Part shown: positions 1 to 8,355 of the stretch, in pieces
Position numbering within the stretch: the stretch's first letter is position 1
Layout: each line of letters opens with the position of its first letter
From: an uncultured Eubacteriales bacterium
GTDB lineage: Bacteria; Bacillota; Clostridia; Oscillospirales; UMGS1783
Assembly: GCA_900555065.1 (NCBI GenBank)
Contig: USJY01000011.1
Span: 1 to 13,483 of the forward strand
Length of the DNA: 13,483 nt
Direction: 5' to 3'
Notes under the pieces: generated by a model
What the model was told of the DNA's origin: nothing
Seen by the model: only the letters and a program-made list of their open reading frames with translations
The model's database searches: none
Position numbers and translations under genes: made by a program

Positions 1-869
1 GACTGCGGGGTGCGGATGCCGGCCACGACGTCCTCGCCCTGCGCGTTCATGAGGAACTCGCCGTACAGCTTTTTCTCGCCGGTGGACGGGTTGCGCGTAA
101 AGGCGACGCCGGTGCCGCTGGTCTCGCCCATATTGCCGAAGACCATGGACTGGACGTTGACTGCGGTGCCCCACCAGGAGGGGATCTCGTTCATACGGCG
201 GTACGTGATCGCGCGCGCGTTCTCCCAGCTGCGGAACACGGCCTTGACGGCCTCGATCAGCTGCTCGCGCGGCTCGGAGGGGAAATCGGTTCCCTTCTGT
301 TCCTTATAATAGGCTTTGAAGCGGACGACGAGCTCTTTCATATCGTCCGCGGTCAGCTCGGTGTCGAGCTTAACGCCTTTCTGCTCCTTGATCTCGTCAA
401 TAATACGCTCAAACGTGGACTTCGGCAGCTCCATAACCACGTCGGAAAACATCTGGATAAACCGGCGGTAGCTGTCGTAAGCAAAGCGCTCGTTGCCCGT
501 CAGGCGGGCAAGGCCCACGACGACCTCGTCGTTGAGGCCAAGGTTGAGGATGGTGTCCATCATGCCGGGCATGGACGCGCGCGCGCCGCTGCGCACGGAG
601 ACAAGCAGAGGGTTTTCCGCATCGCCGAACTTCTTGCCGCAGATCTGCTCCATCTTGGCGAGATATTCGTAAATCTCTTCTTCGATCTCCTTCGCGATCT
701 TCTGACCGTCCTCATAATATCTCGTACAGGCCTCGGTCGTAACGGTAAATCCCTGGGGAACGGGCATGCCGAGGTTGGTCATTTCCGCAAGGTTGCTCCC
801 CTTGCCGCCCAGCAGCTCGCGCATGGAACCGGAGCCTTCGGAAAACAAATACACATATTTCTTTCCCAT
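1..869 (-). CDS. ppdK: Pyruvate, phosphate dikinase, N-terminal part (partial; runs off the left edge)
   Basis: Reading the minus strand from the ATG at 867-869 gives 289 uninterrupted codons to the window edge. The enzyme interconverts pyruvate + ATP + Pi with PEP + AMP + PPi in the cytoplasm; in anaerobic Clostridia it can run in either direction. The visible part is the ATP-grasp nucleotide-binding domain. It begins with [10 protein letters not shown], then the glycine-rich [12 protein letters not shown] (about residues 19-30, with K23 in the ATP-binding position), then [16 protein letters not shown] (R93 matches the ATP-binding arginine of the family) and later [20 protein letters not shown] and [15 protein letters not shown]. 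Full-length PPDK is about 870-880 aa, so the swivelling phosphohistidine and PEP domains lie outside. An AGGAGG site sits about 9 nt before the ATG. The gene has its own promoter (991-1019) and diverges from prs. Related PEP synthase is less likely because of these PPDK-specific motifs. Confidence 0.97.
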   Translation of the reverse strand, partial: MGKKYVYLFSEGSGSMRELLGGKGSNLAEMTNLGMPVPQGFTVTTEACTRYYEDGQKIAKEIEEEIYEYLAKMEQICGKKFGDAENPLLVSVRSGARASMPGMMDTILNLGLNDEVVVGLARLTGNERFAYDSYRRFIQMFSDVVMELPKSTFERIIDEIKEQKGVKLDTELTADDMKELVVRFKAYYKEQKGTDFPSEPREQLIEAVKAVFRSWENARAITYRRMNEIPSWWGTAVNVQSMVFGNMGETSGTGVAFTRNPSTGEKKLYGEFLMNAQGEDVVAGIRTPQ

Positions 870-990
870 TGTTATTTTTCCTCCTGTTATTTTATATTGT
901 CAACCGGCCGCACGGCGGCAATGTCAAAGCCGCGCGAACCGGATTTACAACTGGCACAACTGTTCTCACAACGCCGTTGGTCTATGGGCT

Positions 991-1019
991 ATTATATCAT
1001 ATTGGTTTTTTATTGACAA
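991..1019 (-). promoter_or_regulatory. Sigma-A promoter of ppdK
   Basis: On the minus strand there is TTGTCA (1014-1019), a 17-nt spacer, and a perfect TATAAT (991-996) preceded by TG in the extended -10 position. Transcription would start near 984, leaving a leader of about 115 nt. That leader contains a small GCCGC-cgt-GCGGC hairpin before the AGGAGG site. No riboswitch was recognised in it. Confidence 0.8.
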
Positions 1020-1041
1020 GCAGATTTTGCCATGTAAATAT
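1013..1041 (+). promoter_or_regulatory. Possible plus-strand promoter overlapping the ppdK -35 box
   Basis: A perfect TTGACA lies at 1013-1018, followed after 17 nt by AAATAT (1036-1041) with TG at 1033-1034; TAAATA with a 16-nt spacer is an alternative. The -10 is weak, but the -35 is consensus and overlaps the minus-strand TTGTCA base for base, so the two promoters would be back to back and could not both be occupied. It would start transcription near 1048. Confidence 0.35.
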
Positions 1042-1095
1042 GACAAACAAGAAAATTTACGGCATTCGGTTTCTTACGCATTTAATTATTAAACT

Positions 1096-1129
1096 GCGGA
1101 ATTGGAACCTGGCCTTCCCCGCTTTTTTT
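1096..1129 (+). terminator. Terminator-like hairpin in the ppdK-prs spacer
   Basis: GCGG (1096-1099) pairs with CCGC (1119-1122), and GGAA (1104-1107) with TTCC (1115-1118). There is a 4-nt bulge on the left side and a 7-nt loop. Seven T residues follow (1123-1129). The stem is imperfect, so this is a candidate only. Together with the upstream promoter it would delimit an RNA of about 80 nt. Confidence 0.35.
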
Positions 1130-1234
1130 GAATGTTGTAACACAAAAGACATGGGAAGCGCGAAGCACGCCGTAAAAATACCCGGCCTGCACGTATTTTG
1201 CCGGATTTTTCACGCAATTATTCCCGTTTTGCCC

Positions 1235-1263
1235 TTGCAAAAAAGCCGGAAATAAGCGATAAT
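1235..1263 (+). promoter_or_regulatory. Sigma-A promoter of the prs operon
   Basis: TTGCAA (1235-1240), a 17-nt spacer and GATAAT (1258-1263) match the sigma-A consensus well. Transcription would start near 1270, giving a leader of about 160 nt before the prs ATG. Confidence 0.65.
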
Positions 1264-1294
1264 AGATACAGATTAAATCGGAGGGGCCGGATCA

Positions 1295-1411
1295 TTGCTG
1301 GATACGTATATGGCATACTTCCAAAACAGGCGCAGCCGCATCGGCGGAGAAAGCAGGACAGGCCGGGATGCGGCGGTTTTGCCGTGCAGTTTTTTAAAAA
1401 TAATCGGATAA
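1295..1411 (+). CDS. Possible 38-aa leader ORF upstream of prs (TTG start)
   Basis: A TTG at 1295 is preceded by GGAGGGG (1280-1286) with an 8-nt spacer and opens a frame of 38 codons, beginning MLDTYMAYFQ and ending at TAA 1409-1411, 21 nt before the prs ATG. An in-frame ATG lies at 1310. The predicted peptide is basic and matches no family I recognise; it is not SpoVG, which often sits near prs in Firmicutes. The good ribosome binding site and the position inside the expected leader transcript are the only support. The sequence may equally be non-coding leader RNA. Confidence 0.3.
   Translation: MLDTYMAYFQNRRSRIGGESRTGRDAAVLPCSFLKIIG
1335..1395 (+). promoter_or_regulatory. Mutually exclusive hairpins in the prs leader (attenuator-like)
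   Basis: GCCGCATC (1335-1342) is perfectly complementary to GATGCGGC (1367-1374), an 8-bp stem with a 24-nt loop. The 3' arm of this hairpin shares its last bases with a second hairpin, CGGC (1371-1374) with GCCG (1381-1384), extendable by two G-U pairs and followed three bases later by six T residues (1390-1395). Only one of the two can form at a time, which is the geometry of a transcription attenuator. The terminator-like stem is short, and regulation is inferred. Confidence 0.3.
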
Positions 1412-1432
1412 ACCAAGGAGGAGCAGACCGCT

Positions 1433-2398
1433 ATGATTACACATGGCAAAAACATCAAAATTTTCGCTGCGAACGCGTCCGTCACGCTTGCCACGCAGAT
1501 TTCCGACGCGCTGGGCCTTCCGCTCGGCAAGAGCGAAGTGAAGACCTTTTCGGACGGTGAAATTTACGTCTCCATCAACGAAACCGTGCGCGGCAGCGAC
1601 GTATTTGTCGTCCAGTCCACCTGCCACCCCGTCAACAATCACATCATGGAGCTGCTCATCATGATCGACGCGTTCAAACGCGCTTCCGCCGGCAGGATCA
1701 CGGCCGTTATCCCCTATTTCGGCTATGCCCGGCAGGACCGCAAGGCCAAGTCGCGCGATCCCATTTCGGCAAAGCTTGTCGCGGACCTGATCGCCACCGC
1801 CGGCGCGGACCGCGTTCTGACAATGGACCTGCACGCGCCGCAGATACAGGGCTTTTTCAACATCCCGGTCGACCATCTGCTCGGCGTGCCCCTGCTTGTT
1901 CCGTATTTTACCAACCGTTACCGCGCAAAGGAAACGCGTGAAAATCTTGTAATTGTTTCGCCCGACCTGGGCTCCGTCACCCGCGCGCGCAATTTTGCGC
2001 AGAAGCTGGACGTGCCCATCGCGATCGTGGACAAGCGCCGCCAACGCGCAAACAGCAGCGAAGTGATGAATATTATCGGCGACGTGCGCGATAAGGAACT
2101 GATTATTGTAGACGACATGATCGACACGGGCGGTTCCCTTGTCGGCGCGGCAAAGGCGCTCAAGGAAATCGGCGGCGCGCGCTCTATCCGCGCCTGCGCC
2201 ACCCACGGCGTGCTCTCCGGAGAGGCGATCCGGAAGATAGAGGAAAGCTACATAGAAGAAGTGATCCTGCTCGACACCATCCCCCTGCCGCCCGAAAAAA
2301 GGATCGACAAGATCACCTGCCTCAATACGGCCGAAGTGTTCGCGGAGGCCATTGAGCGCATCTATGAAGACCTGCCCATATCCTCACTCTTTAATTAA
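1433..2398 (+). CDS. prs: Ribose-phosphate pyrophosphokinase (PRPP synthetase)
   Basis: The enzyme transfers pyrophosphate from ATP to ribose 5-phosphate to make PRPP, the precursor of purines, pyrimidines, histidine, tryptophan and NAD. The 321-aa length is normal for the class I family. Visible motifs are FSDGEIYVSINETVRG (39-54), the catalytic flexible loop YFGYARQDRKAKSR (95-108), DLHAPQIQGFF with His134, VDKRR, and the PRPP-binding loop VDDMIDTGGS (226-235). The start is set by AAGGAGGAG at 1415-1423, 9 nt before the ATG. It is the first large gene of a prs-pth(-mfd) unit, and its stop codon overlaps the ribosome binding site of pth. The leader may carry attenuation (1335-1395). Nothing in the protein looks degenerate. 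Confidence 0.98.
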   Translation: MITHGKNIKIFAANASVTLATQISDALGLPLGKSEVKTFSDGEIYVSINETVRGSDVFVVQSTCHPVNNHIMELLIMIDAFKRASAGRITAVIPYFGYARQDRKAKSRDPISAKLVADLIATAGADRVLTMDLHAPQIQGFFNIPVDHLLGVPLLVPYFTNRYRAKETRENLVIVSPDLGSVTRARNFAQKLDVPIAIVDKRRQRANSSEVMNIIGDVRDKELIIVDDMIDTGGSLVGAAKALKEIGGARSIRACATHGVLSGEAIRKIEESYIEEVILLDTIPLPPEKRIDKITCLNTAEVFAEAIERIYEDLPISSLFN

Positions 2399-2407
2399 GG
2401 TGGTTCT

Positions 2408-3019
2408 ATGAAGTTCAGCAAGCTGTTTCAAAAAGAAAAACCGGCCATAGACTATGTAATCGTGGGCCTCGGCAACGTCGGCGACAAGTACCGGAACAAC
2501 CGCCACAACGCCGGGTTTATGGCGATAGACTATATCCTGGACGAGTTGAGCATCCTGTTCGGCAGAGTTAAGTGGAACGGCCAGATCTTCGACGGCCGGA
2601 TCGGGGACGCACGGGTGCTGTTCGTCAAGCCCCACACCTATATGAACCGGAGCGGAGAATGCGTATTCCGCGTCGCAAAATTCTACAATATTCCCCCTGA
2701 GCGTTTGCTTATAATATATGACGACGTGGAACTACCGCCGGGCGACCTGCGCATCCGCAAAAAAGGTACCGACGGCGGGCACAACGGCATCCAGAGCATT
2801 ATCCAGTTCATGGCCTCTTACGACATCCCCCGCATCCGCATCGGCATCGGCAAGGGAAAAGCCGACGACGCGGACGAGTTCGACCTGGGCGACTGGGTCC
2901 TGGGCGATTTCACCAAAGCGGAAAAAGAGGTGCTTACCGGCCAGCTGGAGCGGGTTTTTGAAGCTGTGAAGCTCATCTGCGCCGGGAAGATCGACGAGGC
3001 GATGAACCGGTACAACTAA
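2408..3019 (+). CDS. pth: Peptidyl-tRNA hydrolase
   Basis: Pth cleaves the ester bond between peptide and tRNA in peptidyl-tRNAs that drop off the ribosome, recycling tRNA in the cytoplasm (spoVC in Bacillus). The 203-aa protein shows GLGNVGDKYRNNRHNAGF (20-37) with catalytic His33 and Asn23, KPHTYMNRSG with Asn80, YDDVELPPGDLRIR with Asp105, and the GGHNG motif. The catalytic residues sit about 13 positions later than in E. coli because of a short lysine-rich N-terminal extension. The ATG at 2408 is supported by AAGGTGG, which overlaps the prs stop codon, so translation is probably linked to prs. A weak CGCGT/ACGCG stem lies in the 58-bp gap before mfd, but nothing there looks like a strong terminator, so mfd is probably cotranscribed. 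Confidence 0.97.
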   Translation: MKFSKLFQKEKPAIDYVIVGLGNVGDKYRNNRHNAGFMAIDYILDELSILFGRVKWNGQIFDGRIGDARVLFVKPHTYMNRSGECVFRVAKFYNIPPERLLIIYDDVELPPGDLRIRKKGTDGGHNGIQSIIQFMASYDIPRIRIGIGKGKADDADEFDLGDWVLGDFTKAEKEVLTGQLERVFEAVKLICAGKIDEAMNRYN

Positions 3020-3077
3020 GCGCAAAACCGCGTGAACCGAGGCGGACGCGCTTTATCCCTCCGGCAAGGAATGGTCT

Positions 3078-6000
3078 ATGAAATACGCAAGGCGCGCCGT
3101 GCTGCGCAGCGCCGCCGTCCAACGGCTTGTGCAGGCGGCTAAGGCGGGAAGGCTTCCCGCCTATCTCTCCGGGCTTACGGAGACATATAAACAGGTTCTG
3201 TCCGCCGCGTTATGCGACACGCTCAGCAAACGCGGCGTTTTCGTCGTGCCCGATATGGGCGAAGCGCAGCGGTTGTGCGACCTGTTCACCATGTTCTACG
3301 CGCCGGACGACATCCTGCTCTTTCCGGTCAGGGAATATATATTCTACAATTTTGAAAGCATATCCCGCACGCAGGAACTTGAGCGCATCGCGGCGCTCGA
3401 CCGGATGCGCGCGGGCAGGTATAAAATCGCACTGGTGCCTGCGGACGCGCTGATGCAGCTGCTGCCGCCGGCTGATTTTATTGAAGCGAACACCATGGCG
3501 CTGGCCGTAGGCGGACGGTGTGAGCTTGCGGAGCTGACCGCCTTTCTCGTGCGCGCAGGGTACGCGCACGCCGAGATCACCGAGAGTCCGGGCCAGTTCT
3601 CGCACCGCGGCGGCATTGTGGAGTTCTTCTCGCCAAACTACGCCTACCCTGTGCGGCTGGAGCTGTTTGGGGACGAAGTGGACAGCCTGGCCTTTTACGA
3701 CGCGCAGACCCAGCGCAGGATTGATGCGACGGACAGCGTTTCCATCCTTCCCGTGCTCGAGGTACTGCCCACTGAACAGACGCGCGAGCTGATTGACGCG
3801 CACATCAAAAAACACATACGCAGGCTCCAGCGGCGCGGCGGCGAACAGGAGGCGGTAGCCGCCTGCCAAAGCGACCTGGAACATTTGCAGAACATGCGTT
3901 TTCCAGCCATTGACCGTTACCTGCCCCTGGTCAACCCCGCGCCCTGGAACGTGCTCGACTATGACCCCGCCGCGCTTGTGTTTTGTTTTAACCTCACCAA
4001 AGTCAAAGAGAGTTTCAAGGGGTTCTCCTTTAAGCTGGAACAGGATATCGCCGCGCTTCTGGAGCGCGGCCTGCCCGCCTGCAAAGGCGCGTACTTTTAT
4101 GAGCCTGCGCAGTTGTACTCCCTGCTCGAACGGCGCGGGCTTATCCTCATGGAGGATTTCCTTCGCCAGGAAAACGATATAGTTTTCCAGTACGTGGACG
4201 GATTCCACGTCAAAAGCCTGACGACGCCCGGAACCGACGCGGCGCTCACGGAAGAAATCGGCCACTACCACAGCCACGGCTATACCTGCGCCATATTCGC
4301 AGGCTCGCCCGCACGGGGAGACTGGCTGCCGCGCCTGTTTGAAGAGAGCGGAATCGCCGCAACGCACGCGCGTACCGAGCCCGACGAGATAGAGCCGGGC
4401 GGCGTCTGCATCCTGAGCGCGGGGTTCCCCGGCGGCTTTGAGGACCCCGACGCAAAATTCGCCCTGTTCGGCAGCGGACGGCTGACCATGGCGCGCAGGA
4501 AAAAGGGCCGGTATGAGCGCGGGGAGCGGATTACCGGGTTTGCCGACATCAAGCCTGGGGACTATATTGTGCATGAGAACTACGGGATCGGCATATACGA
4601 AGGCGTACACAAGGTGGAGAGCCAGGGGATTACCAAGGACTTTATTAAAATCCGCTACGCGGGTACGGACACGCTGTTCGTCCCCTGCGGTCAGTTCGAC
4701 CAGATCTCCAAATATATCGGCGCTTCACCCGATGTAAAAGTTAAGCTCAACAAACTCGGCACCGGCGAATGGGCCCGCGCCAAAAGCCGGGCGCGCGCCA
4801 ATGTCAAGGATCTCGCAAAACAGCTGATCGCCCTGTATGCGGAGCGCCAGAAGATCCAGGGCTTCGCCTTTTCTCCGGACAGCGAATGGCAGCGAGAATT
4901 CGAGGCTGCGTTTGAATATGAGGAGACAGAGGACCAGCGCATCAGTACGGAAGAGATTAAGGCGGATATGGAAAAGCAGGCGCCAATGGACCGTCTGCTC
5001 TGCGGCGACGTGGGCTTTGGCAAGACCGAGGTGGCGCTGCGCGCCGCCTTCAAATGCGTTTTGGACGGCAAGCAGGTCGCCATGCTCGTGCCCACCACGC
5101 TTCTGGCCTGGCAGCACTACAATACCATACGCCGCCGGTTTGAGGGCTATCCCGTCCGCGCCGAGCTGCTCTCACGCTTCCGCACGCCCGCCCAGCAGCA
5201 GGTGATCCTGCGCAAGCTGCGGCGCGGCGAGATCGATATTCTGGTCGGGACGCACCGGATTATCCAGAAGGACGTTCAGTTCAAGGATCTTGGGCTGCTG
5301 ATCGTAGACGAGGAACAGCGCTTCGGCGTTTCACACAAGGAAAATCTAAAGGAGATGACCAAGACGGTCGACGTGCTGACGCTGACCGCCACGCCCATTC
5401 CCCGCACCCTGAACATGGCGCTGGCCGGCATACGCGACATGTCCGTGCTTGAAGAGCCGCCGCAGGACCGGCACCCCATATCCACTTATGTGCTGGAATA
5501 CGACGAGGGGATTGTCATGGACGCACTGCGCCGCGAAATCGGCCGAGGCGGGCAGTGCTACTATCTGTACAACCGCGTGGAAAGCATTTACCGCACGGCG
5601 GACCGGATTCAGAAAGCGCTCCCGGAATCGACGGTTGAAGTGGCGCACGGGCAGATGAGCAAGGAGGAGCTGGCAACCATATGGGACCGCATGCTCGAGG
5701 GAGAAATCGACGTGCTGGTCTGTACCACCATCATTGAGACGGGCGTGGATGTGGCAAACGCCAACACGCTTATCATTGAGGACGCGGACCGGCTGGGCCT
5801 TGCCCAGCTCCACCAGATTCGAGGCCGGGTCGGGCGCAGCTATAAACACGCCTACGCCTATTTCACCTACCGCAAAGGCAAAGTCCTCACCGAGGACGGC
5901 CGCCGCCGGCTCGACGCGATCCGCGAATACACCGAGTTTGGTTCCGGTTTCAAGCTCGCCATGCGCGATTTGCAGATCCGCGGCGCGGGCAATCTGCTCG

Positions 6001-6563
6001 GCGCGCAGCAGCACGGACATATGGACAGCGTTGGTTACGACATGTACATGCAGTTGCTTGGACGCGCCATCGCGGAGGAAAAGGGAGAAATCGTCAAGCG
6101 GCCGAGCGAATGCACCGTCGATATCAAAGTGAACGCCTATATTCCGGACACGTACATTGAAAGCGCGTTGCTGCGCGTGGATATATACAAAAAAATATCC
6201 GCCATTACGGATGAGCTGGATTGTTCGGATATTATCGACGAACTTTGCGACCGATTTGGCGAGCCGCCAAAACAGGTGCTGGACCTGATCGACGTTTCCC
6301 TCATACGCGCCCAGTGCTCGGCGGCGGGCGTCGTCGAACTCACGCAGAGCGACCGGCTGCTGCAGTTTTATATGGCGGACAACAATATTGAACGGATCGC
6401 CGCCGTCGTATCCGCTTTCGGCGGGAAGATGTACTACAGCGCGGGCGCGAAGCCCTGTCTGTCCTACCGGCACGACGGAGATCCGGTACGGACGGCGAAG
6501 GCCGTAGCGAAAAAGCTGCTGGAGCTGACGTCCGAAACGGCCGGTGAAAAGACGGAGAAATAG
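3078..6563 (+). CDS. mfd: Transcription-repair coupling factor
   Basis: Mfd is an ATP-driven DNA translocase that removes RNA polymerase stalled at lesions and recruits UvrA. At 1161 aa it has normal length and all domains in order. First comes the UvrB-like N-terminal part with LLFPVREYIFYNFES and FSHRGGIVEFF. Next is the CarD-like RNA polymerase interaction domain starting near residue 494 (GDYIVHENYGIGIYEG). The RecG-like translocase follows, with Walker A GDVGFGKTEV (643-652), Walker B DEEQ (744-747), motif III LTATPIPRTL and motif VI RGRVGRS (915-921). The C-terminal regulatory TRCF domain runs to the end. The start at 3078 follows AAGGAATGG. The position after prs and pth repeats the Firmicute order; spoVT or mazG, often next, are missing, and transcription ends at a hairpin against convergent proS. 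Confidence 0.98.
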   Translation: MKYARRAVLRSAAVQRLVQAAKAGRLPAYLSGLTETYKQVLSAALCDTLSKRGVFVVPDMGEAQRLCDLFTMFYAPDDILLFPVREYIFYNFESISRTQELERIAALDRMRAGRYKIALVPADALMQLLPPADFIEANTMALAVGGRCELAELTAFLVRAGYAHAEITESPGQFSHRGGIVEFFSPNYAYPVRLELFGDEVDSLAFYDAQTQRRIDATDSVSILPVLEVLPTEQTRELIDAHIKKHIRRLQRRGGEQEAVAACQSDLEHLQNMRFPAIDRYLPLVNPAPWNVLDYDPAALVFCFNLTKVKESFKGFSFKLEQDIAALLERGLPACKGAYFYEPAQLYSLLERRGLILMEDFLRQENDIVFQYVDGFHVKSLTTPGTDAALTEEIGHYHSHGYTCAIFAGSPARGDWLPRLFEESGIAATHARTEPDEIEPGGVCILSAGFPGGFEDPDAKFALFGSGRLTMARRKKGRYERGERITGFADIKPGDYIVHENYGIGIYEGVHKVESQGITKDFIKIRYAGTDTLFVPCGQFDQISKYIGASPDVKVKLNKLGTGEWARAKSRARANVKDLAKQLIALYAERQKIQGFAFSPDSEWQREFEAAFEYEETEDQRISTEEIKADMEKQAPMDRLLCGDVGFGKTEVALRAAFKCVLDGKQVAMLVPTTLLAWQHYNTIRRRFEGYPVRAELLSRFRTPAQQQVILRKLRRGEIDILVGTHRIIQKDVQFKDLGLLIVDEEQRFGVSHKENLKEMTKTVDVLTLTATPIPRTLNMALAGIRDMSVLEEPPQDRHPISTYVLEYDEGIVMDALRREIGRGGQCYYLYNRVESIYRTADRIQKALPESTVEVAHGQMSKEELATIWDRMLEGEIDVLVCTTIIETGVDVANANTLIIEDADRLGLAQLHQIRGRVGRSYKHAYAYFTYRKGKVLTEDGRRRLDAIREYTEFGSGFKLAMRDLQIRGAGNLLGAQQHGHMDSVGYDMYMQLLGRAIAEEKGEIVKRPSECTVDIKVNAYIPDTYIESALLRVDIYKKISAITDELDCSDIIDELCDRFGEPPKQVLDLIDVSLIRAQCSAAGVVELTQSDRLLQFYMADNNIERIAAVVSAFGGKMYYSAGAKPCLSYRHDGDPVRTAKAVAKKLLELTSETAGEKTEK

Positions 6564-6571
6564 CCGCGGGT

Positions 6572-6630
6572 CGCGCGGCGCACGCCATGCGGCGGCACCA
6601 TGCAACGGGTAGCGCACTATCCGCCGCGCG
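6572..6630 (+). other. Long inverted repeat just after the mfd stop
   Basis: CGCGCGGCG (6572-6580) is the exact reverse complement of CGCCGCGCG (6622-6630), a 9-bp stem around a 41-nt loop beginning 8 nt after the mfd stop codon, followed by GTTTTCGCC. It could protect the 3' end of the mRNA or aid termination. Chance is also plausible in such GC-rich spacer. The remaining spacer up to 6738 shows no gene. Confidence 0.3.
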
Positions 6631-6738
6631 GTTTTCGCCGCTCTCGTCCGGCCCTGCCGACGCAGCCTGCGTGAACCGTATTCGGGGCGCTGCCGGACAG
6701 GGCGAAACTGCCGGCGAGACGACGCGCACGGAGACAAC

Positions 6739-6773
6739 AACGCGGCCGCGCTCAGTATGAGCGCGGCCGCGTT
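6739..6773. terminator. Bidirectional intrinsic terminator between mfd and proS
   Basis: The 16-nt arms at 6739-6754 and 6758-6773 are perfectly complementary around a GTA loop, and the stem contains two GCGGCCGC octamers. On the plus strand it runs into TTTATTTT, so it should end mfd transcripts. On the minus strand it is followed by TTGTTG and lies about 25 bp past the proS stop, so it can serve that gene too. Confidence 0.85.
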
Positions 6774-6798
6774 TATTTTAACGTACGGCAGTTCTGAT

Positions 6799-8235
6799 TC
6801 AATACGCTTTGCCCCAGTAGACCAGGTGCTTTGCGGGCTTGCCGCAGACGGCGCACACGTCGCCCACCGGCTCGCCCTCGAACGGGATGCACCGGGAGGA
6901 CACGCCGGCCACGTCCTTCATGGCCTGTTCGCAGGCGGGGTCGCCGCACCACATGGCGCGGATAAAGCCGGGCTTTTGCTCTGCTATGTCTTTGGCCTGT
7001 TCCAGCGTCTGCGCGTCATATATACGGGTGTCGCGGCGCTGGCGGGCCGCTTCAAACAGGTTTTGCTTAATCTCGGCCAGCAGCTTCTCCGCCGCGGCGG
7101 CGAGATCGGATTCGCGGACAGTTATCTTCTCGCCCGTATCCCGGCGCACGAGTACGCACTGCCCATTCTCAATATCGCGCGGGCCGACCTCAAGACGCAG
7201 GGGCACGCCTTTCATCTCGTACTCGGCGTACTTCCAACCCGGGCTCTGCTCCGATGTGTCCGCTTTGGCCCGGATCCCCGCACCCTGCAGCGTGCCCAGA
7301 AGCTCCGCCGCCTTGTCCAGCACACCCGGCTTGTGCTGGGCGACCGGGACGACGATCACCTGCACGGGCGCAACCGCCGGCGGCAGGATCAGGCCGCTGT
7401 CGTCGCCGTGGGTCATAATGATCGCGCCCATGATCCGGGTGGACATGCCCCAGGAGGTCTGGAACGGGTGCTGCAGAGCATTCTGTCTGTCAAGATAGGT
7501 GATGTCGAACGCGCGCGCGAAACCGTTGCCAAAATAGTGGGACGTGCCGCCCTGCAGCGCTTTGCCGTCGTGCATCATCGGCTCTATGGTAAAGGTCGCT
7601 TCCGCACCGGCAAATTTCTCGCTGTCGGTCTTGCGGCCTTTGATGACGGGGATGGCCAGGTAGTTTTCCACAAAATCCGCGTATACGTTGAGCATACGGA
7701 TTGTCTCCTCCATCGCCTCCTCGGCCGTCGCGTGCATGGTGTGGCCCTCCTGCCACAAAAACTCGCAGTTGCGCAGGAAGGGACGGGTCGTCTTTTCCCA
7801 GCGCACGACGCTGCACCACTGATTGTACAGCTTGGGCAGGTCGCGCCAGGACTGTATGATATTTTTATAGTGTTCGCAGAACAGGGTTTCGGACGTGGGC
7901 CGCACGCACAGCCGCTCCGCCAGTTTTTCACTGCCGCCGTGCGTCACCCAGGCGACCTCGGGCGCGAAACCTTCGACATGGTCCTTTTCCTTCTGCAAAA
8001 GCGATTCGGGGATAAACATGGGCATATACACGTTTTCATGCCCTGTCTCTTTGAACATGCCGTCCAGTATGCGCTGGATATTCTCCCAGATCGCATATCC
8101 ATACGGTCGGAAAACCATGCAGCCCCGAACGCTCGAATAGTCGATCAGGTCCGCTTTTTTGACAATATCAGTGTACCACTGCGCGAAATCCACGTCCATG
8201 GACGTGATTTCCCGGACGAGTTTTTCCTTTCCCAT
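6799..8235 (-). CDS. proS: Prolyl-tRNA synthetase, short archaeal/eukaryotic-type (no editing insertion)
   Basis: This class II synthetase charges tRNA-Pro with proline. The 478 aa match the short ProRS form (about 480 aa) rather than the roughly 570-aa bacterial form with an editing insertion. RPTSE (112-116) leads directly into motif 2, [17 protein letters not shown] (143-159), with no inserted domain between motifs 2 and 3. Motif 3 is GMSTRIMGA, followed by an anticodon-binding domain ([10 protein letters not shown]). The C-terminal domain keeps four cysteines (430, 435, 461, 464) for zinc and ends in the typical terminal tyrosine. The start is supported by GGAGG at 8242-8246. It is monocistronic, with its own promoter and a leader of about 35 nt, too short for the T-box that controls many Firmicute synthetase genes. 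Confidence 0.97.
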   Translation of the reverse strand: MGKEKLVREITSMDVDFAQWYTDIVKKADLIDYSSVRGCMVFRPYGYAIWENIQRILDGMFKETGHENVYMPMFIPESLLQKEKDHVEGFAPEVAWVTHGGSEKLAERLCVRPTSETLFCEHYKNIIQSWRDLPKLYNQWCSVVRWEKTTRPFLRNCEFLWQEGHTMHATAEEAMEETIRMLNVYADFVENYLAIPVIKGRKTDSEKFAGAEATFTIEPMMHDGKALQGGTSHYFGNGFARAFDITYLDRQNALQHPFQTSWGMSTRIMGAIIMTHGDDSGLILPPAVAPVQVIVVPVAQHKPGVLDKAAELLGTLQGAGIRAKADTSEQSPGWKYAEYEMKGVPLRLEVGPRDIENGQCVLVRRDTGEKITVRESDLAAAAEKLLAEIKQNLFEAARQRRDTRIYDAQTLEQAKDIAEQKPGFIRAMWCGDPACEQAMKDVAGVSSRCIPFEGEPVGDVCAVCGKPAKHLVYWGKAY

Positions 8236-8271
8236 ACTGCGCCTCCATTCACGAATGTACCGTTTCGTCTC

Positions 8272-8300
8272 ATTATACTAGAGATTGCCGGGCGTTGCAA
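8272..8300 (-). promoter_or_regulatory. Sigma-A promoter of proS
   Basis: On the minus strand TTGCAA (8295-8300) is followed after exactly 17 nt by a perfect TATAAT (8272-8277). The start would be near 8265, some 30 nt before the proS ATG. Confidence 0.8.
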
Positions 8301-8355
8301 GTATATTTTCTCCGGCTGGGCCCCGCAGAGTACGAAGGGTATTTTCCATGCAATT

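Larger units (their letters stand above)
870..1432. other. Divergent intergenic region between ppdK and prs
   Basis: This 563-bp stretch has no convincing long gene. It holds the ppdK promoter and leader, an overlapping opposite promoter candidate, a terminator-like hairpin, an AT-rich segment around 1010-1140, the prs promoter and the prs leader. Open frames across it have no ribosome binding sites and no recognisable protein, apart from the short TTG-started leader ORF listed separately. glmU and spoVG, common upstream neighbours of prs in Bacilli and Clostridia, are absent. Confidence 0.7.

Noticed and set aside
869..1560. Several plus-strand open frames across the ppdK-prs spacer
   Set aside because: They run through promoters and into prs in another frame, lack ribosome binding sites, and give no recognisable protein.
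3210..4610. Long minus-strand open frame (466 codons) opposite mfd
   Set aside because: It lies wholly within the well-conserved mfd gene, has no recognisable domain, and arises because antisense frames of GC-rich codons are poor in stops.
5346..6740. Minus-strand open frame (464 codons) opposite the 3' half of mfd
   Set aside because: Shadow of mfd; the product is arginine- and alanine-rich noise and its start falls in the terminator region.
8236..8272. T-box leader upstream of proS
   Set aside because: The distance from the promoter to the ATG is only about 30 nt and no AGGGTGG-type T-box sequence is present.
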